From positions 17,969,001 through 18,033,000 of the forward strand of contig JABWDB010000005.1 of assembly GCA_019614645.1 (NCBI GenBank): DNA of 64,000 nt. The letters are read 5' to 3'. Below are positions 22,501 to 36,375 of the stretch, one piece after another. Below the pieces are notes generated by a model. The model worked only from the letters and a program-made list of their open reading frames with translations. It had not been told where the DNA came from and made no database searches. The translations under genes were made by a program, and so were the position numbers. This DNA comes from Stratiolaelaps scimitus (Eukaryota; Arthropoda; Arachnida; Mesostigmata; Laelapidae). Each line of letters starts with the position of its first letter. Position 1 is the stretch's first letter.

Positions 22501-25500
22501 TCCAGCGGACGTCTGTCGTTTGCGACGCTAACGGTGTTGGCGTTATTGTCCTGTCGCAGTCGTGATATAGTGTTAGTAGTTCAACCTCTGTATGTGTGTG
22601 CGCGTGTATATCTTACTCTTCAATAGACTCACTTCGGTCTACAACGGCGAAGCTGTGAACCAACCAGGTGTGGACCAAAAGGGGGCGGCCGCGGTGGCAA
22701 CGGCGACGATTTTGGCGAACTCGCCGGTTAGTTCGGCCCTCGTGCTCTGGTGCTCCAGAGCATTGCAGCATCAGCCTGCCCGCCATTGAGCGATATCGTC
22801 GGCGCTTATTGTGAGCGTTCAAACCGGTGAACGTTCGTCAGGTCTAGTCGGCGATCGTTGACGACGCCGTCGGCGTTGATGACGTCGTTGCCGCCGTGGC
22901 TGCTGTTGTCGCTGTTCTAGCTGCTGTACTGGGACGCCACCCTTCGCGTTAGCAACTGCTCGACGGGCCGGCTGCGGGCCAGTCGGCGTGGCGGCTCTCG
23001 CCGGCCGCCAGTGCCCGTGACCAACAGCGTCAACAGGAACAAATGAGGGCGCACCTTCAGCTGATGATGACGAGTGTGTCTGCGCCGACTATGGGAAGGT
23101 GACCCAGCAAACGACAACAACGGTAACGAAAATAACCAGAGGTGGAGGAGGAGGAGGCGACGACATCGGCGCAGGTGATGACTGTCATCATCACGTCACA
23201 ACAATACGCCAATGGCAAGCGTTTTTTCTACCTATTGGCCAGAATATGTCGGTTGCCGTTGGACCCGGCGCTGCTGCTGATGCTTAAGCTACCATCGGAA
23301 CGTCAGCACAAACTGACGGATAAAGAAGTTATTGGCTGGCTCCGTCGGCCGATGATCGTTAAAGAGAGAAGAATTATGTAGCGATGAAATTCCAGACGAT
23401 AAGGAATACACGCACACAGGGATTCACGCACATGCGTAAGCACAAACGACGAGCACATATACACATATCTATTGTACAAATGCACCCTACACTCACTTCT
23501 TCCACAGGCTGTACGTAGAAGCTATGACGTCGCCATGACGTGGACGTCGGTAATACCATTCTACATTGTTATGGTGGTCATTTGCGGGTCACACATCGGA
23601 TGACGCAGTTTGAGGAAAGCTCGGAGTGGATAAGGGCGGGCGAAGGGGTGGCGTCCAGCCAAATAAATCGTACGGTAGAAATGATGTAGTTACAGCCGTT
23701 AAACGCGTCCGTTTCGTTCAGAGCATGCACTGTGATCAGAGCCTATCGAACTGCTATGAGTTTGACCCACTGTCAACAACAGCTGGAGTGCGCGAGGTGC
23801 GCGACCGCCGTCTGCGCAACTGATCTCAATGAGATGATTCTATATCAGCTAAGCTTTTACTTTACAAACAGGATAACGTCGACATAAAAATGAATGAGGG
23901 TCGTCAACGTCAGGAAAGGGTTCCACACGTCGGTTATTAATCACTATAATCATTGCAACAATAACGATAATAGGATTGTTATTATTGAAGGGTTTGTAAC
24001 AAGTTACCCGTATATACGTCGGTGGCAGGCCCGAGAGCGAGTCCGATAGGTGCAAGCCAACGACACAATAAGGGCGTAGCTACCATCAGCAGCATCAGCA
24101 GCGTCATCACCATCATCCTATTGTTAATCTGCTAGACGAGTCCGAAACTGAACATAGGATGTTTTACTTAAAAAACATCTTATTGTTCTTCTCATCCCAT
24201 TGGGTTTCCTGCCCTAGAGGTGTACCAGCGCTGTAGATGTGACCTACATTCATGGAGATACCTCAGTATATATATGTGCGTGCGTTTGGGTGTCTGTGTA
24301 TTCAATGCAGTAGCTATAATAGAAATACTTGGGCTAATGCTGCCTAGCTGACTATCGAGGAAAAAACATTGTTTCCTGTTATGTAGCAAGAGGGTCGAGC
24401 AGGCAATTTTAGACAGCGCGCTAACGAACGAATCAACAAGCGGACAACAGCCTTTGCTAGAAATGACGGGGTTGGCCAAACGCCTCCCACTGACAGACTG
24501 ATCAATACATAAACGATGTGTCAATCAAATATTAATTGGCATGATTCCGATTATAATTAGATCTCTCGTGTGGCTGACGCGCTCTTGATCGGCATAGCTG
24601 AGACTATGGAAGCAAGTGATGGCTGCTTTCTTATGAGATTTCAAGTAACGTGTGCACAGGTGGATGTGTCCCATCGCCTTGCTTAATTGGCGGCTTAACG
24701 GCTAAGTGAAATAAGAAAAATACCCGTCATTTGTTAATTGTGCGAAGTGTGGACAATAAATCAATCTTAAATCTACGCTTGGCTCTACTAAACGCGGGTT
24801 TGGATTTCGCCCTCCTCCAGAGTGCTAGGCAGTGCGCTTTACTAGAATGAAATCTCCGGAGGCATCAATTGATGAATGATTGCTGTCAAAAATGCAACTT
24901 TCCAAAAATATCTCAATGATCCTCTCTCTCTCTTCTCGTGATATCACTGTGAGTCCACTATAGACTTTACCGAACACACAGTCAACACGCATCAATACAC
25001 ACACACACATCTTCAACCAGAATATAATCACATTTGAGTAGTCATCCGTAGCAAGACCTGATTTTATCTGGAACCATCTCAACCTTATTTACCCAACGAT
25101 TACATCTGTGGCTGGGGCTATCTTCAATCAATACACTGTATCGTCCCTCCAATATTCTATCTAGTCCAAGCTATCACCCAGCTGCCACCCTTCCATCGCG
25201 TCTTCTCCGGCAGTGAGCCGATGTACAATCGAGACTTTGGTGCCGGCGAATTCGCACCCAAAAAGCACCGATTTTCCAAATTTCGTGTTCCTCATTCTGA
25301 AAGTGTTTCGACTAAAATCGTGCACCCACGAACACAGTGAAATGTGATCCCATTTAGCAATAACTCTCACCCTCAACCCGATGTTAGACGATGTTGTGGA
25401 GAAGACCTTGAAGGGGCTGCTGCCTTCTCCCTCGTCTGTCATAGATCAGATCGAAAAAAAATTCAACACACACAGAGTTTTACTCTTCGCTGCTACAACG

Positions 25501-26990
25501 CTCACGGAGCAAGTGCACACCAAGAGCAGCACACAGTGAGTGTGTGTGTGTGTGCGCGTCTATTTGTGCAAATCCGCGGTGCAAGGTTCGCACCGTCTTG
25601 CGTTCGCGCGAGCGGGTGCACCAGCAAACGATCTGGTTAGTCTTAAATCAGACACCATGACCGCCATCGGCAACCGTCGCGTTTCTGCTGCTGCTGTTGT
25701 GCCAGTCCGGCCACAAACGTCGGCGCTTGTTTAGCTGATACCCGCCGTTGTGAACATGATCTGACGCCGTTAGGGCGAGAGAGACAGAGAGAGATGTTTT
25801 GATTTAGTCCCAAGCGGAAAAAAATCATATAGAACACATAATGCCGTGCTTATCTACAGCCGTTAGTACACATATGTCAACTGCGATGGGAGCACACCGA
25901 AATAGCAGCTACAATCGCTTAGCCTTCAAGCGAATTCACTTTTTTTTCGTTGGCTTTGAAGCTGCGCCCTAGTCTGCGATGTGCGTGTGTGTGTTGTATG
26001 CGCGAACATATATTGAGCTGTACTGTGTGACAATGCAGTGATCACAATGTGTGACCATTGTAATTATTGTCCATTTTAACAGTAGCTATCGTCTCGACAA
26101 CACTACGCGAAGGTCACGCGTTACTACGTTGGGTGGTAGAATTTACAATTAAGATGACCAAAATGATAACTCAGACATTTCAGTTCGAGCAGAAGAAGTA
26201 AGCCGCTGTGAGTAAATGCAAAGGAAGTCAAAGTGCAGTTTTGTCTTCTAAGTCTTCCGTGAGCAAGATGCAACTCGTCATGGCCAAGCCGGGAGACCTC
26301 TGTCCATATTAAATATAGAACATCTAGATGCAATACGTGTACAATTGGCGGAACGTGCTTCTATAACGGTGGATAAGATTGTCTGACGTCGCTTGGGATT
26401 AGGAAGCAACAGGACATGCCTTTTCATGGAAGGCAACTCTGAAGAACGTGTCACCTCTCTTCAGCGATGCCCATAGCATGTTTCCACCTTATGAGCGTGA
26501 GGTGACTGTCTACTAGCCGATCTTCTGAGGAGTCGCTTCGTAATCCCGCGAAGAATTCTCTTTTACAGTCAGCTGGCCTGTTCGAAGCTGAGGACTACTG
26601 AAGGCATCGACTTCACTCGCGTCGAGCATGGTTCTTCCTCGAGGGGCGGCGCCCCTACATTTAGTCACTGTCGATTTCGAAAAAATAGAAAATATAACAT
26701 TTTGTAGTGTCACTTGTGTATCGCGTACCGCCGTCGAAATGAAGCCCTGAACAGAGAGATTAGTTGGATTTTATCATTGATCCATCGATCGATTATAGCT
26801 TACGTGATTACTTGAGGTCTAGCCGAGGTTATAACAGCAGAAGCAGCAGTAACAGTAAGGAAGCATATAGGTAGGGACACCTGTCCTTGTTGTAGTGCAT
26901 GTATACACATATATGGTGTGTGATTCGAAAACTACCATTTCTCGTAGCATTTGTATGGCGCTAATAAATTTCTTAGATCAAATGATTGGT
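22501..26990. other. Non-coding stretch with a GC-rich block at about 22.6-23.3 kb
   Basis: No recognised gene. The GC-rich block contains CGTCGGCGTTGACGACG-like imperfect repeats and GGA runs and could be a promoter or 5' exon, but no splice-linked reading frame is evident. Minor repeats: CA at 24997-25009, GT at 25537-25556. The rest is ordinary mixed sequence. Confidence 0.45.
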
Positions 26991-26993
26991 TCG

Positions 26994-27029
<36 letters not shown>

Positions 27030-30000
27030 GATCGAATCGCTAGATACCAGCTTAATCTCTAAATCGAGCAAGAAATGTGGGAGCTTTCGTCTTGGCTACT
27101 GCTGAACTTCAAGCGGCCACCACCACCACTAGCAGAAGTCCACTGTCCTGCCAAGAATCTGTCGCGGGGCCCATTATTTTCACATTGTCAACATCATTAA
27201 ATCATGAGCACAAAGCGTGGTCACAGAATTCGAATATGCGATTATACACAAATCATTATTTTAGTTATTATTACGATTACGACGGGCCATGTTATTATTG
27301 TATTGACGGCTCACTCTCGTTAGTACGCATACAAATATATATATACATATATATATACATAAAAATCGAACGTAAGGGATGAAGAAAGAAGGACACTACG
27401 TTTCCAAATGCATAAGGTGATTTATGACAGGCGTTGAGTGAGGCGGACCCGAAGGATCCATTTGTATGCGGGCATACCGCATACGCGACAACATCAGAAA
27501 TGTTGACGCTTTCGCGACCGCTGAACAAATCAACACAAAACGTAAAATTGTACTGCCGCGATAGAGAGAGAGAGAGAGACCAATCGTGGCAGCACAACTG
27601 CGCAGGGCGACGATGGTGTTGTCGTGCGAAGACTCATAATGAATTGGTGTACACTAAAGCAAACTGTTTCTGTTGCAGTTGCGCACACGCTGACACGTTC
27701 AAACCGTTGGGACGCGACGCAGAGAAAAAGGCAAGAAATGAGTAGAAAAAAATCCCCAAAACGGTCGACGAACGGTAGATGTGTTAAATAGGTTGTTGGG
27801 TACACTGGACAACAATCACGCCGAGACGTTTAAACGTTGATGTCGCAATGGATGAAAGAGGTAACATTATTATTTATCTATAATCCTACGATAACGATGA
27901 TCGCTTGGTCACCTACCCCATTGGAGTTCGAAGGGACAACACAATGTTGACGGCCGGGGTGGACGAGATAACATTCGATATTATTATTACTTTGCCTTGT
28001 CGAAGCGGGCAACATCAACGAGAGACAGCATCACAGGCCCGCAGGACACAAATTAACAAACAAACAAAGAAAAACCATCTAAGCAGCATTGCAGCGAACA
28101 GTGATGAACTCGAGACATGTCCTAGAGCACAAAGCTCATGGCAAAATTCAATGGGACCGCATCATGGTCACCTCGACGACCGAGACAAAATCGACTGTAA
28201 ACTGGCATCATTTGCTGCCAAACAGTGGACATCACCTTCGTAACAACTAGCTGCCTTGTATACGCTGGCTCGCTTTCGTCGTCGGAAAACAGACGATCAT
28301 ATTGGCTGTTAACGGTAGCTCCAGTTCCTTCTCTTTGTGATCAGGTGCAGGCGGGGCGAAGTCGGCGTTGACAATCAAACGGCGTTAAGACCGCGCGCGA
28401 CTGGCCTGCCAGCGCAGCAAACGAATAGTGACTGCTAGGTCTCATTGTTAGTGTAGTCCATGGCAGGGGTTCTCTGTTTTTGCCGTAGGCGCTGTCATTG
28501 ACCATCATCGATGGTTGTGCTATATCGACGACGACTACAACAACAGCAGCATGAATGTCCTTTACTTCTGGCCATTACAGACATGATTATAGCCACTATA
28601 TATTGCTGTGATCGAAAGTTAAATACGGGCTAACGACCCGCAGTAATAATGGTAGCAGCCGACTCCGGTTGTACTGACCGAACGGACAGCCTGCGACAAC
28701 GTGATGACAACTAGCGCGCGCTGAACCAACGGAACGTAGCAGTAACGAATAAATATAACGCGCTTGGGGCATAACGCGCCGGGGAACACACTCGGGAGCC
28801 ACTTGACTGTTGTAACCAAGGATCTGTGACAATAGACAAATCAACACGAAATTGGAGAAGGAATCGCATCGAAGGAAGGGGTACTTTCAATTGGGCGTTT
28901 TTTTCTTCTTTGTCAACAGCGTAATCCATCCGTAACTGCGTAGCTGGTTTAGTGAAATGATTGGCCTATGATGATGGGGTTGATCGAAATTAACGTTGCT
29001 TGCGTATTTGTTTGTGGGGTTCAGAGACGATTGGTGATCAGACCTTGTTAGATCAACTGATCGATGCCGGAGCTCTGATAGGAAAAACGTGTTGGAAAAT
29101 CGATAATAAGATTATATACGGAATTACAGTAACGGAATGCTACAGAAAGAAACCAAATATCAATAGAAATGTAACGTAATATATCAATATGAATGCGTCG
29201 TATTTAAGCTTCCGTAAGACCTGTTTTAGATAACCCTAAATATTCCTTAGCTTAGCCTGCCGCTGTACCCCCCACTGTACCAGGGTTAGAACACATTGGC
29301 AGTATGAGGATATTAAGGTGTTATGTCAATATTCACACATTGATGATCATATGAGTACAATTCGATACTGCTCGTGAGCACCGCCGCAACTCTGCAGGTA
29401 ATTCTCTTGTTTAATGGGTATTTCATAGGATATTCAATTTATTCAACAATTTCCTGGGTAGCTAAGTAATCCATATTTCTGTTTTTGTCTAATGCTTAAT
29501 AGTCCTTTAGTCTCACTTAGTCCCCTAGAATATCATAGATGAGTATACACTTCAAATGATTGACCCCCGACCCCAGACCCGTTTACATGCATATATTCGT
29601 GTTGGAACATAGTTGGTTTTTGGTTGTTATTTGCTATTTAGCTTGACAATGTTTACTTTGATCGATATTAACTTGGTTTGGCAAGTCAGCCAGCACCCGC
29701 CCGTTTACGGTACTCACACACAACAGCTAATTTTCTTGGCGTTTCCTGGCTTGATTGGCTTCGCTGTATCGACCATAATCGAACAATTGAATGCTGGGGA
29801 CAATCTATTGTTTTTCTGTATACTATCATTATTGTTATTATTATTATTATTATGTATTTTTAGTTGCGGCAAGGCAGACGCATAGTAGCGCCTATTGTCA
29901 GACGCACAGTTTGACGTCGCTGTTGAGCAGCACAAATAGACTGGCATCCATAGGGTGTGGGGACCAAGAAATTGATCGCGTTGCGACCCCGTCGGTCGGA

Positions 30001-31350
30001 ACGACATTGAGATGCATTGTAATTTCTGTGAAATCTGGCAGCTCGGAAAATTCGAGTTCTTTTCTGTAAAATGTCGCCGATTGCCGGTTGCCCTGAACGA
30101 GCTCGACCTGCCCCGCCAAATGATTGAAGAGGGGGGGCGGTGGTGATCAAATATTTAAATGATATTGCAGCCTTAAATGTCTGGTCTTGGCAATTGATTA
30201 AGATTGTGACTGTTGCTCCCGCTGTTTCATGTCTTGATGACTCGAATAGTATTTAAATGATGCTGTTGTTCGTCTAGATCTTGGCATCGAGTATTGGACG
30301 ATAGTAGGGTCTCTCGGTGACAAGGTGAACTGAACTTGCGACGCCCAATATCGATATCAGTCAGAAGAACTCTTGTTAACTTTAGACGATACGTACCCCC
30401 TATATATAAACCATAGATCGTATGGACATTGTAGCAAGCCATTGGCATTTAACAACTCAACATTTTTGTTGTGCTACAAACACTAAACTCGCTGAGAACT
30501 CTCATTTTTTCTCTAAAGCAACCGCGAAGCGATACCGCGAATCTCTCTATCAAATAGAGAGGACCTCCGGCATGAACGGTAAATAATGTCCACTGTGTTC
30601 TGTATGGGTGCCGTTCATGAGGCCCCTCTCGCTTAAGTGCACGGACAGCCTTATGCAGAGACCCCTCGGTCAGAGACTTCGGCAAAGACAAGTCGATCAC
30701 TCGGGCAGGGCAAACGGTGATACCAAACACATACTGGTAGCTGTATATACTGGCTGACGACTCACTAACTCACACACGCACACATGGTCGGGATGCACAA
30801 ATGGTAGAGGCGAACTACAGACCACACCCAGAACAACACCGCCTCCGCGCCCGCGTGGGCGGAGGACTCGGGCATGCGATATGTCGACAACCAACCCCCA
30901 AGCCCCATAGCCCTTACGCAACGTCGTACGGTTTATGTCTCGAACGAACAGATACGTACAGATATCAACATTGCATCGTGTTGATAGCGGCAAGATGTGC
31001 GGCTTGTTCGTTACAAGCCACGAACACAAGAAATATAGACAGAAAGAACGACCACACTAATATATCACTGCGAGCAAAAACTCGGAGGGGACCAGCGGCG
31101 AGAGGGATACATCCATCTAGCTGTGCAGTAATTTATTGAGTACAGGACATCGCACATGTCGATCTGATGCAGCCAGTCACATATCTCTCTAGAATTCGAT
31201 TTTCTGTAACATGGTCGAGTTTCTTCCGGGGGACGTATTATCGAATTCTATTATCAGTTGATTATGCAATGTTTCAAACGCGCTAGCAACGTTTTAAGCG
31301 ACGAACCACTACCGTCCTTCGGTGGTCGAACGTGGCCAACGTAAAAAAGA
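26991..31350. other. Non-coding stretch with TA arrays, TAA/ATT runs and unassigned frames
   Basis: No recognised gene. TA array 26997-27026, short TA runs 27330-27360, GA run 27566-27580, ATT run 29829-29851, G-run near 30130-30138. A minus-strand frame at 30449-30730 reads as a plausible protein segment, but has no recognised motif or exon borders. Confidence 0.45.
26997..27026. repeat. TA array
   Basis: About 30 nt of uninterrupted AT repeats. Confidence 0.95.
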
Positions 31351-31358
31351 AAATCATA

Positions 31359-31384
<26 letters not shown>
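31359..31384. repeat. TA array
   Basis: 26 nt of AT repeats. Confidence 0.95.
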
Positions 31385-31389
<5 letters not shown>

Positions 31390-31526
31390 ATTATTGTAGC
31401 GACTAACAATAGCGATATCGCTTCTGTGGATGATTCAATGTCCGCCCGCTTCTACCTCCATATCTTCCCTTCGGTTAGATCATTGTTACGCTGATAGGAC
31501 TTCGCGGTTAGGTCTCTCCCTTCCTA

Positions 31527-31546
31527 ACTCTCTCTCTCTCTCTCAG
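31527..31546. repeat. CT array
   Basis: About 20 nt of CT repeats, in opposite strand polarity to the GA tract 320 bases further on. Confidence 0.9.
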
Positions 31547-31861
31547 CCTGTTTGTGGTCACTTGCTCATCCTGTCTATCAACTTGTTGATAAAATCAGAG
31601 TTCCCCATGGAAAGGCAGAAGTAGCCACCACCGTCGTCGTAGTCGCCGAGCAGTGAGATAGCCGTCGGCGTAGTGCCTCTTTTCTTCTGGCTAACTTTAA
31701 AAAAAAACGCGGGCCAGCAAAGAACGATAAGTGCAAAGCAGGAGGCGAGCGATACAGCAACGAGGCAAAAAAGAAGACGACGTAGGAACCAAAAAAAACA
31801 GCGCCAGCAAGCGACCGATCTTACGGACGAACGAACGATCGAACTCACGAAGAAAACAGAA

Positions 31862-31864
<3 letters not shown>

Positions 31865-31918
<54 letters not shown>
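31865..31918. repeat. Long GA array (27 units)
   Basis: 54 nt of uninterrupted AG/GA, flanked on the right by more purine-rich sequence to about 31950. Such tracts bind GAGA-type factors in insects and can form triplex DNA. Reading frames through it give RERERE or SLSLSL and are artefacts. Confidence 0.95.
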
Positions 31919-31928
<10 letters not shown>

Positions 31929-33833
31929 GGAGAGATGGAAAGAGAATCAAGAGGGGGCCCCCCGTCTCTGATCACGCTGCTGTCTCTGCTACCTTCCCGC
32001 CTGGCCAATAGCCAGCATGCCATCCCTATATATGTCTGTCGCGCTGCGTCGGCCCGCGTCGGCATCTTTCGCTCCGAGCGGGCCAGAGCGAGGAAGAAGA
32101 GAGAGAGAGAGAGAGAAGTAGAGATGTAGAGCGGAGTTTTCAAGAACTCGAGAGTGCGCACGGACGGGCAGACGTTTTGTACAAACGAACATACACAATG
32201 GTAATAACAAACAAAATAGAAGGGACACGCCTCGAGAAAAAATCGTAAAGACCAATGACATAACGTTCGCTAGACAGAGCGAGCAAGGTTGGACGCAGTT
32301 TTCCCTTGATTCGCCAATCCACCTCCTTCTACCTTCATGTTCTTCTTTTTTTGGTTGGTCTTCTATTTGTTCTTCATCTCCCGTAGCAGCAGCACTTGAC
32401 GAACGTTGTCGGTATCGTCTTCGTAGGTGACTTTGATGTTAGATAATAAGAAACACGGGAGGAGCGAACGATCACGCTTATGATTATATGAAGGTGAGCA
32501 GAGCATATAGAGTTTGGCCAATTGCGTCATAATAGTGTATCGTTCTCTAGTGACACCCTCGTTGGTAGTGTTTTTCTTAACTATATTTTTAGTTGGGCTG
32601 TGGTTCGGAACGACTGTTGTGATACTTCAGATCGTCGTTGCTGCAGCTGCTAGCACTGATAAACTACTGTTATTATCATTGAAGTTAACTAGCAGAGATA
32701 GTATCACTGATCCACTGGCGGAGTTAACGAAGACAACTAAATTTGGATTATTCCCACCCACGGCTGCTATTTTTGCTGCCGAACTCCACTCAATGCTGTA
32801 CGCCCAATAGGCCATCAGGGGCTCTAGAGGGCTCTACCATTTTTTATGATTACTACGAGTATTACGCATTGGCCCATGATAGGACAAAGGCGCCACCAAC
32901 ACACGGTTTTCTATGCAGGTTTGACGAAGACTGTGTGCTGCCTTTTAGGTCCCATGCTCTCCACTAACTCAATTGTCTTCATCAATCGGTAAAAATAGAG
33001 GAACAGGCACAGAAATCGCGGAAAACAATCAGAGACAGAGGCAGCAGAGCTCCTGCTCAAGCAAATGAGTACCGGGCATCACCCTGAAATCATTCGGCGG
33101 ACGATGATTGGCAGACTAATCATCCAGATGCCCGAACAGCCAAGAACGAGCCTTTGTCACCTCGTTATACCGCGATGTCTCAGAGACTCGAAATCCGAAC
33201 GAGGAAAGAGGCCCAATGACGACATCGTCAACGAACGACTTCCAACGGACGAATCCCAAACGAACGGTAGAAGTTACCCTTCGCATTCTGTTGCAGCTGC
33301 ACCGTTGCTGTTGTTATTGTTTGTGTGTTCCCGTGAGTTCTTCCGTTGGCGCGGCTGCTGCTGCTGCTGCTACTGCCGTTGATGTCGAAGTCATACATAC
33401 ATATTTGCGACAACTCGACATGACGACGTTCGCTTAACAAACACATCGGCGCCGAAACAACAAACAAATTGGGGACCCTTTCGTCTCGCTGGGGAGCTAA
33501 CGAGACTGTGCTACCGTTGAACGGTGCGCGGAACGCGAAGGGAGTAGCATTCGCAAATGCTACCGGGTGTAGCTGTCGAATGTAAATACAGATCAGAGAG
33601 AAAAAAAACACAGATTTAGTCACAGGTTTCTGTCAGTGTCACTTTTGATCGATAATAAATCTATTTATTTATGTATATTATGCTAAGAGCGAAGGACTCG
33701 ACTTCGCTGCGGTAGCTTTCCCCTGACGACAAAATATGTTTTGGTTCTATTTAAATCGAATTGAGAGGTCAGAGGCGAGCGGATTATATTTCAATATTTT
33801 TACAATAATCACTGAGTAAAGCTCGGTGTTTAC

Positions 33834-33855
33834 TATATATATATATATATATATA
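33834..33855. repeat. TA array
   Basis: 22 nt of AT repeats. Confidence 0.95.
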
Positions 33856-34562
33856 ATTTACTCTTTTTGCGAAAGAAAGGACTTTGCCTGCATTTTCATG
33901 TTTGTAACGGAAACAAAGTTGGTCACTTTCTTTTTCTAATTACCCTCAAGCAATTAGCTGTCTTCCTCGCGTCTCCGTCACCGAAATATCACCAACTCAC
34001 CACAGGCGATATCTCTCCAAGGCCTTGCAAAGTGTGACAAAAAAATTGGAAAATATATTATCATCAAAGAAGGAAGTTCGCCGTAGAACTTTGTCTTGCA
34101 TCTGATACGTTTAAACTCGACTACCACTCCGAGATTCATCAATGTTAGTGGTTCTCACCCGTGCGACCCTTTCATAGCATCTCCTATTGGTCTGCTGACG
34201 GCTCGCCAATCTGTGGCGATTCTTCAAGAATTCACCAAGTAAAGCATAATGTTATCTCCCCTCATCGTTGCTAATAGTATTCTGTCAAATAAAGTCCATT
34301 GTACTACTCAATGAGCTTGTATCGGTATACTACATTACCGTTATTTCTACGGTAATAATAATTGGCTTGAGGTCTGTTTACATTTCGTCGCATTTGTGTT
34401 TATGGATTATTATACATGCATGGCTTGTCGTCGCCGCATAAATCATATGAGGCACCCGTGTTACATGACCCACATATGTAAACAACGCGCACAATCCCGC
34501 AGATATTCAGGCGGACTCAACTCACCTATTCTCACCATTCGATACAACATACATATTCGTAT

Positions 34563-34565
<3 letters not shown>

Positions 34566-34600
<35 letters not shown>
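34566..34600. repeat. TA array
   Basis: 35 nt of AT repeats. Confidence 0.95.
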
Positions 34601-34601
<1 letters not shown>

Positions 34602-35435
34602 CAACGTGTAATTATCACCAGGCAAGAGCCGCTTTAGTGTCATTTAATTTACGCAACAGTCCCGGCGGTGCCGCCACAGCCAGCATTAGCACAACAACCA
34701 GCATGGCTACCACAAAATAGTCGAGTTTCACGAAATCAGCGATAACTAACTTCAGCGGTAGCAGCAGCAGCGGAACCAACAACAACAACAACCTCACAAG
34801 TCCCTGTCATTATTATGATTATTATCATTATCGTCATGATCCCCTCATGAGCAGCGAAATTACATTAGCGTAGACAGCTCCGTTTCTCAACACCACCACC
34901 ACTATCAGCAGCAGCAGCATCATCATCGTCAGAAGAAGAGGGAGCAGCAGTAAGAGCTGAAAAGCGAGAGATACGCTGAGACCAGCGGGGGGAGAGAGAG
35001 AGAGAGATGGACATCACAGTGTCCAATGGCTTGCATTCATCGTATCACCTGTTAGATGGCTTGGACGTATACTGTACGAATCATGCGTCCAGGAACAGCA
35101 GCGGCGTTCGTCGCCACCGCCGCCGCCGCTTTCGACGGACAACGCGGCTGCGGTTTGCCGCAGCAACAGACAAAAACCATTCATAATACTCTAGCGCTAA
35201 TATCCTACAGCACGGAAAGTGGCGGCGAAAAAACAGTTGCGGCGCAATACGCTTACACACGCAGGCACAGCCACAATCAGTGGACGAACACCGCGCTGCA
35301 GTGACGGTGACGATAGCCAGCGGCGGCGGCGGCGGCCGCCGCAAAGCGACACTTCGCGCGGGGCGCGTCTAGCGTCGCCCGAGACAGCTCGGGGACGGGC
35401 AGCAAGACAGTACTACTACTACTGCTGTTGTCACG

Positions 35436-35831
35436 ATGGTGGTGGCGGCGGCGGCGGCGGAGGCGGCTGGCGAACAGAGCAGAGGGGCAACGCAACCATC
35501 GCGGCAGCAGGGACACAGCCAGTGGCACTCACTCGATGGCCCTCGTCGTGCTGGTGGCACTGATATTGCCACAGCAGGAATCAGCGACCAGGACCAAGTG
35601 GCGCGCGATTTTTGCAGGTTTCGTCGTCGTTGGCTTCAACGACGGAACGCGGCACCTGATCGCAGTTGCCGCCGAGGCCTGTACACCCTCTCGTGCTGGT
35701 TCCGGTGGTCCCGTGCTGGTCTGCTCGTTCGGCGTTGTCCCAGGACCAGCGCACAAATGAACGAAGGAATGAACGAGAAAGCCAAGGGTGAGCGTCGCCG
35801 CAAAGAGATAAAAAGGAAGGCATACGTATAA
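35436..35831 (+). CDS. Unassigned open reading frame, 131 codons, in CpG-rich block
   Basis: ATG at 35436 begins MVVAAAAAEAAGEQ, ending TAA at 35829-35831. It is alanine-rich at the start because of the GGC repeat, arginine- and lysine-rich at the end (GERRRKEIKRK). No known domain. Several other frames on both strands are also open here, as expected for GC-rich DNA, so coding status is doubtful. Confidence 0.12.
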   Translation: MVVAAAAAEAAGEQSRGATQPSRQQGHSQWHSLDGPRRAGGTDIATAGISDQDQVARDFCRFRRRWLQRRNAAPDRSCRRGLYTLSCWFRWSRAGLLVRRCPRTSAQMNEGMNEKAKGERRRKEIKRKAYV

Positions 35832-36258
35832 GAGGCGGGCGACCGGGCGCTGGGTCGATCAGCGGCTGGTCAACGAACGAAACAGCTCAGAAGTAGCCAG
35901 AAACTCATGGCCCATCCCCCTACACACACATGGGACATACAGCACATTAGTTGACAGCCCAATAGACAGGCGGTTTGATCAGCCGACACATCAACGACGT
36001 TGAGCGACGGACCAAGCGATAGGCTGGCTAGCGGACTAGCTAGTCAAAACAGTATCAGCAGCAGTAGCAGCGACAGCTGCAACACACAACCTCGTTCACC
36101 AAAGCAAAGCAACACGCCTCACATTCAACACCTCTCGTATCTACGTGATCCGGTCTATTCTGTGTGGACATACAGACGCACAAACGCAACACACACAGAA
36201 GTGATGCTGGCTTCGTCGTTCAGTTGTTTAGCTCCTGCTGTTGCTGCTGCTGGTCGTT

Positions 36259-36317
36259 CTCTCTCTCTCTCTCTCTCTTTGCCTCTGTTTCTACTACACC
36301 GAAAAGACAATTAGTCT

Positions 36318-36373
<56 letters not shown>
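36259..36373. repeat. CT array followed by 54-nt TA array
   Basis: CT repeats at 36259-36280 and, 40 bases later, uninterrupted TA at 36320-36373. Confidence 0.95.

Positions 36374-36375
<2 letters not shown>

Larger units (their letters stand above)
31351..36310. other. Non-coding stretch with GA/CT and TA arrays and a CpG-rich block at 35.0-35.9 kb
   Basis: No recognised gene. Long purine tracts at 31865-31918 and 32096-32117 are listed separately. The CpG-rich block 35.0-35.9 kb carries GGC and CAG-like runs (GGC tract around 35437-35465) and could mark a promoter or 5' exon. One ATG-led frame across it is listed separately. The remainder is AT-richer DNA without structure. Confidence 0.45.

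Noticed and set aside
31558..32161. Frames rich in SLSLSL or RERERE on both strands
   Set aside because: They are direct translations of the GA/CT microsatellite.
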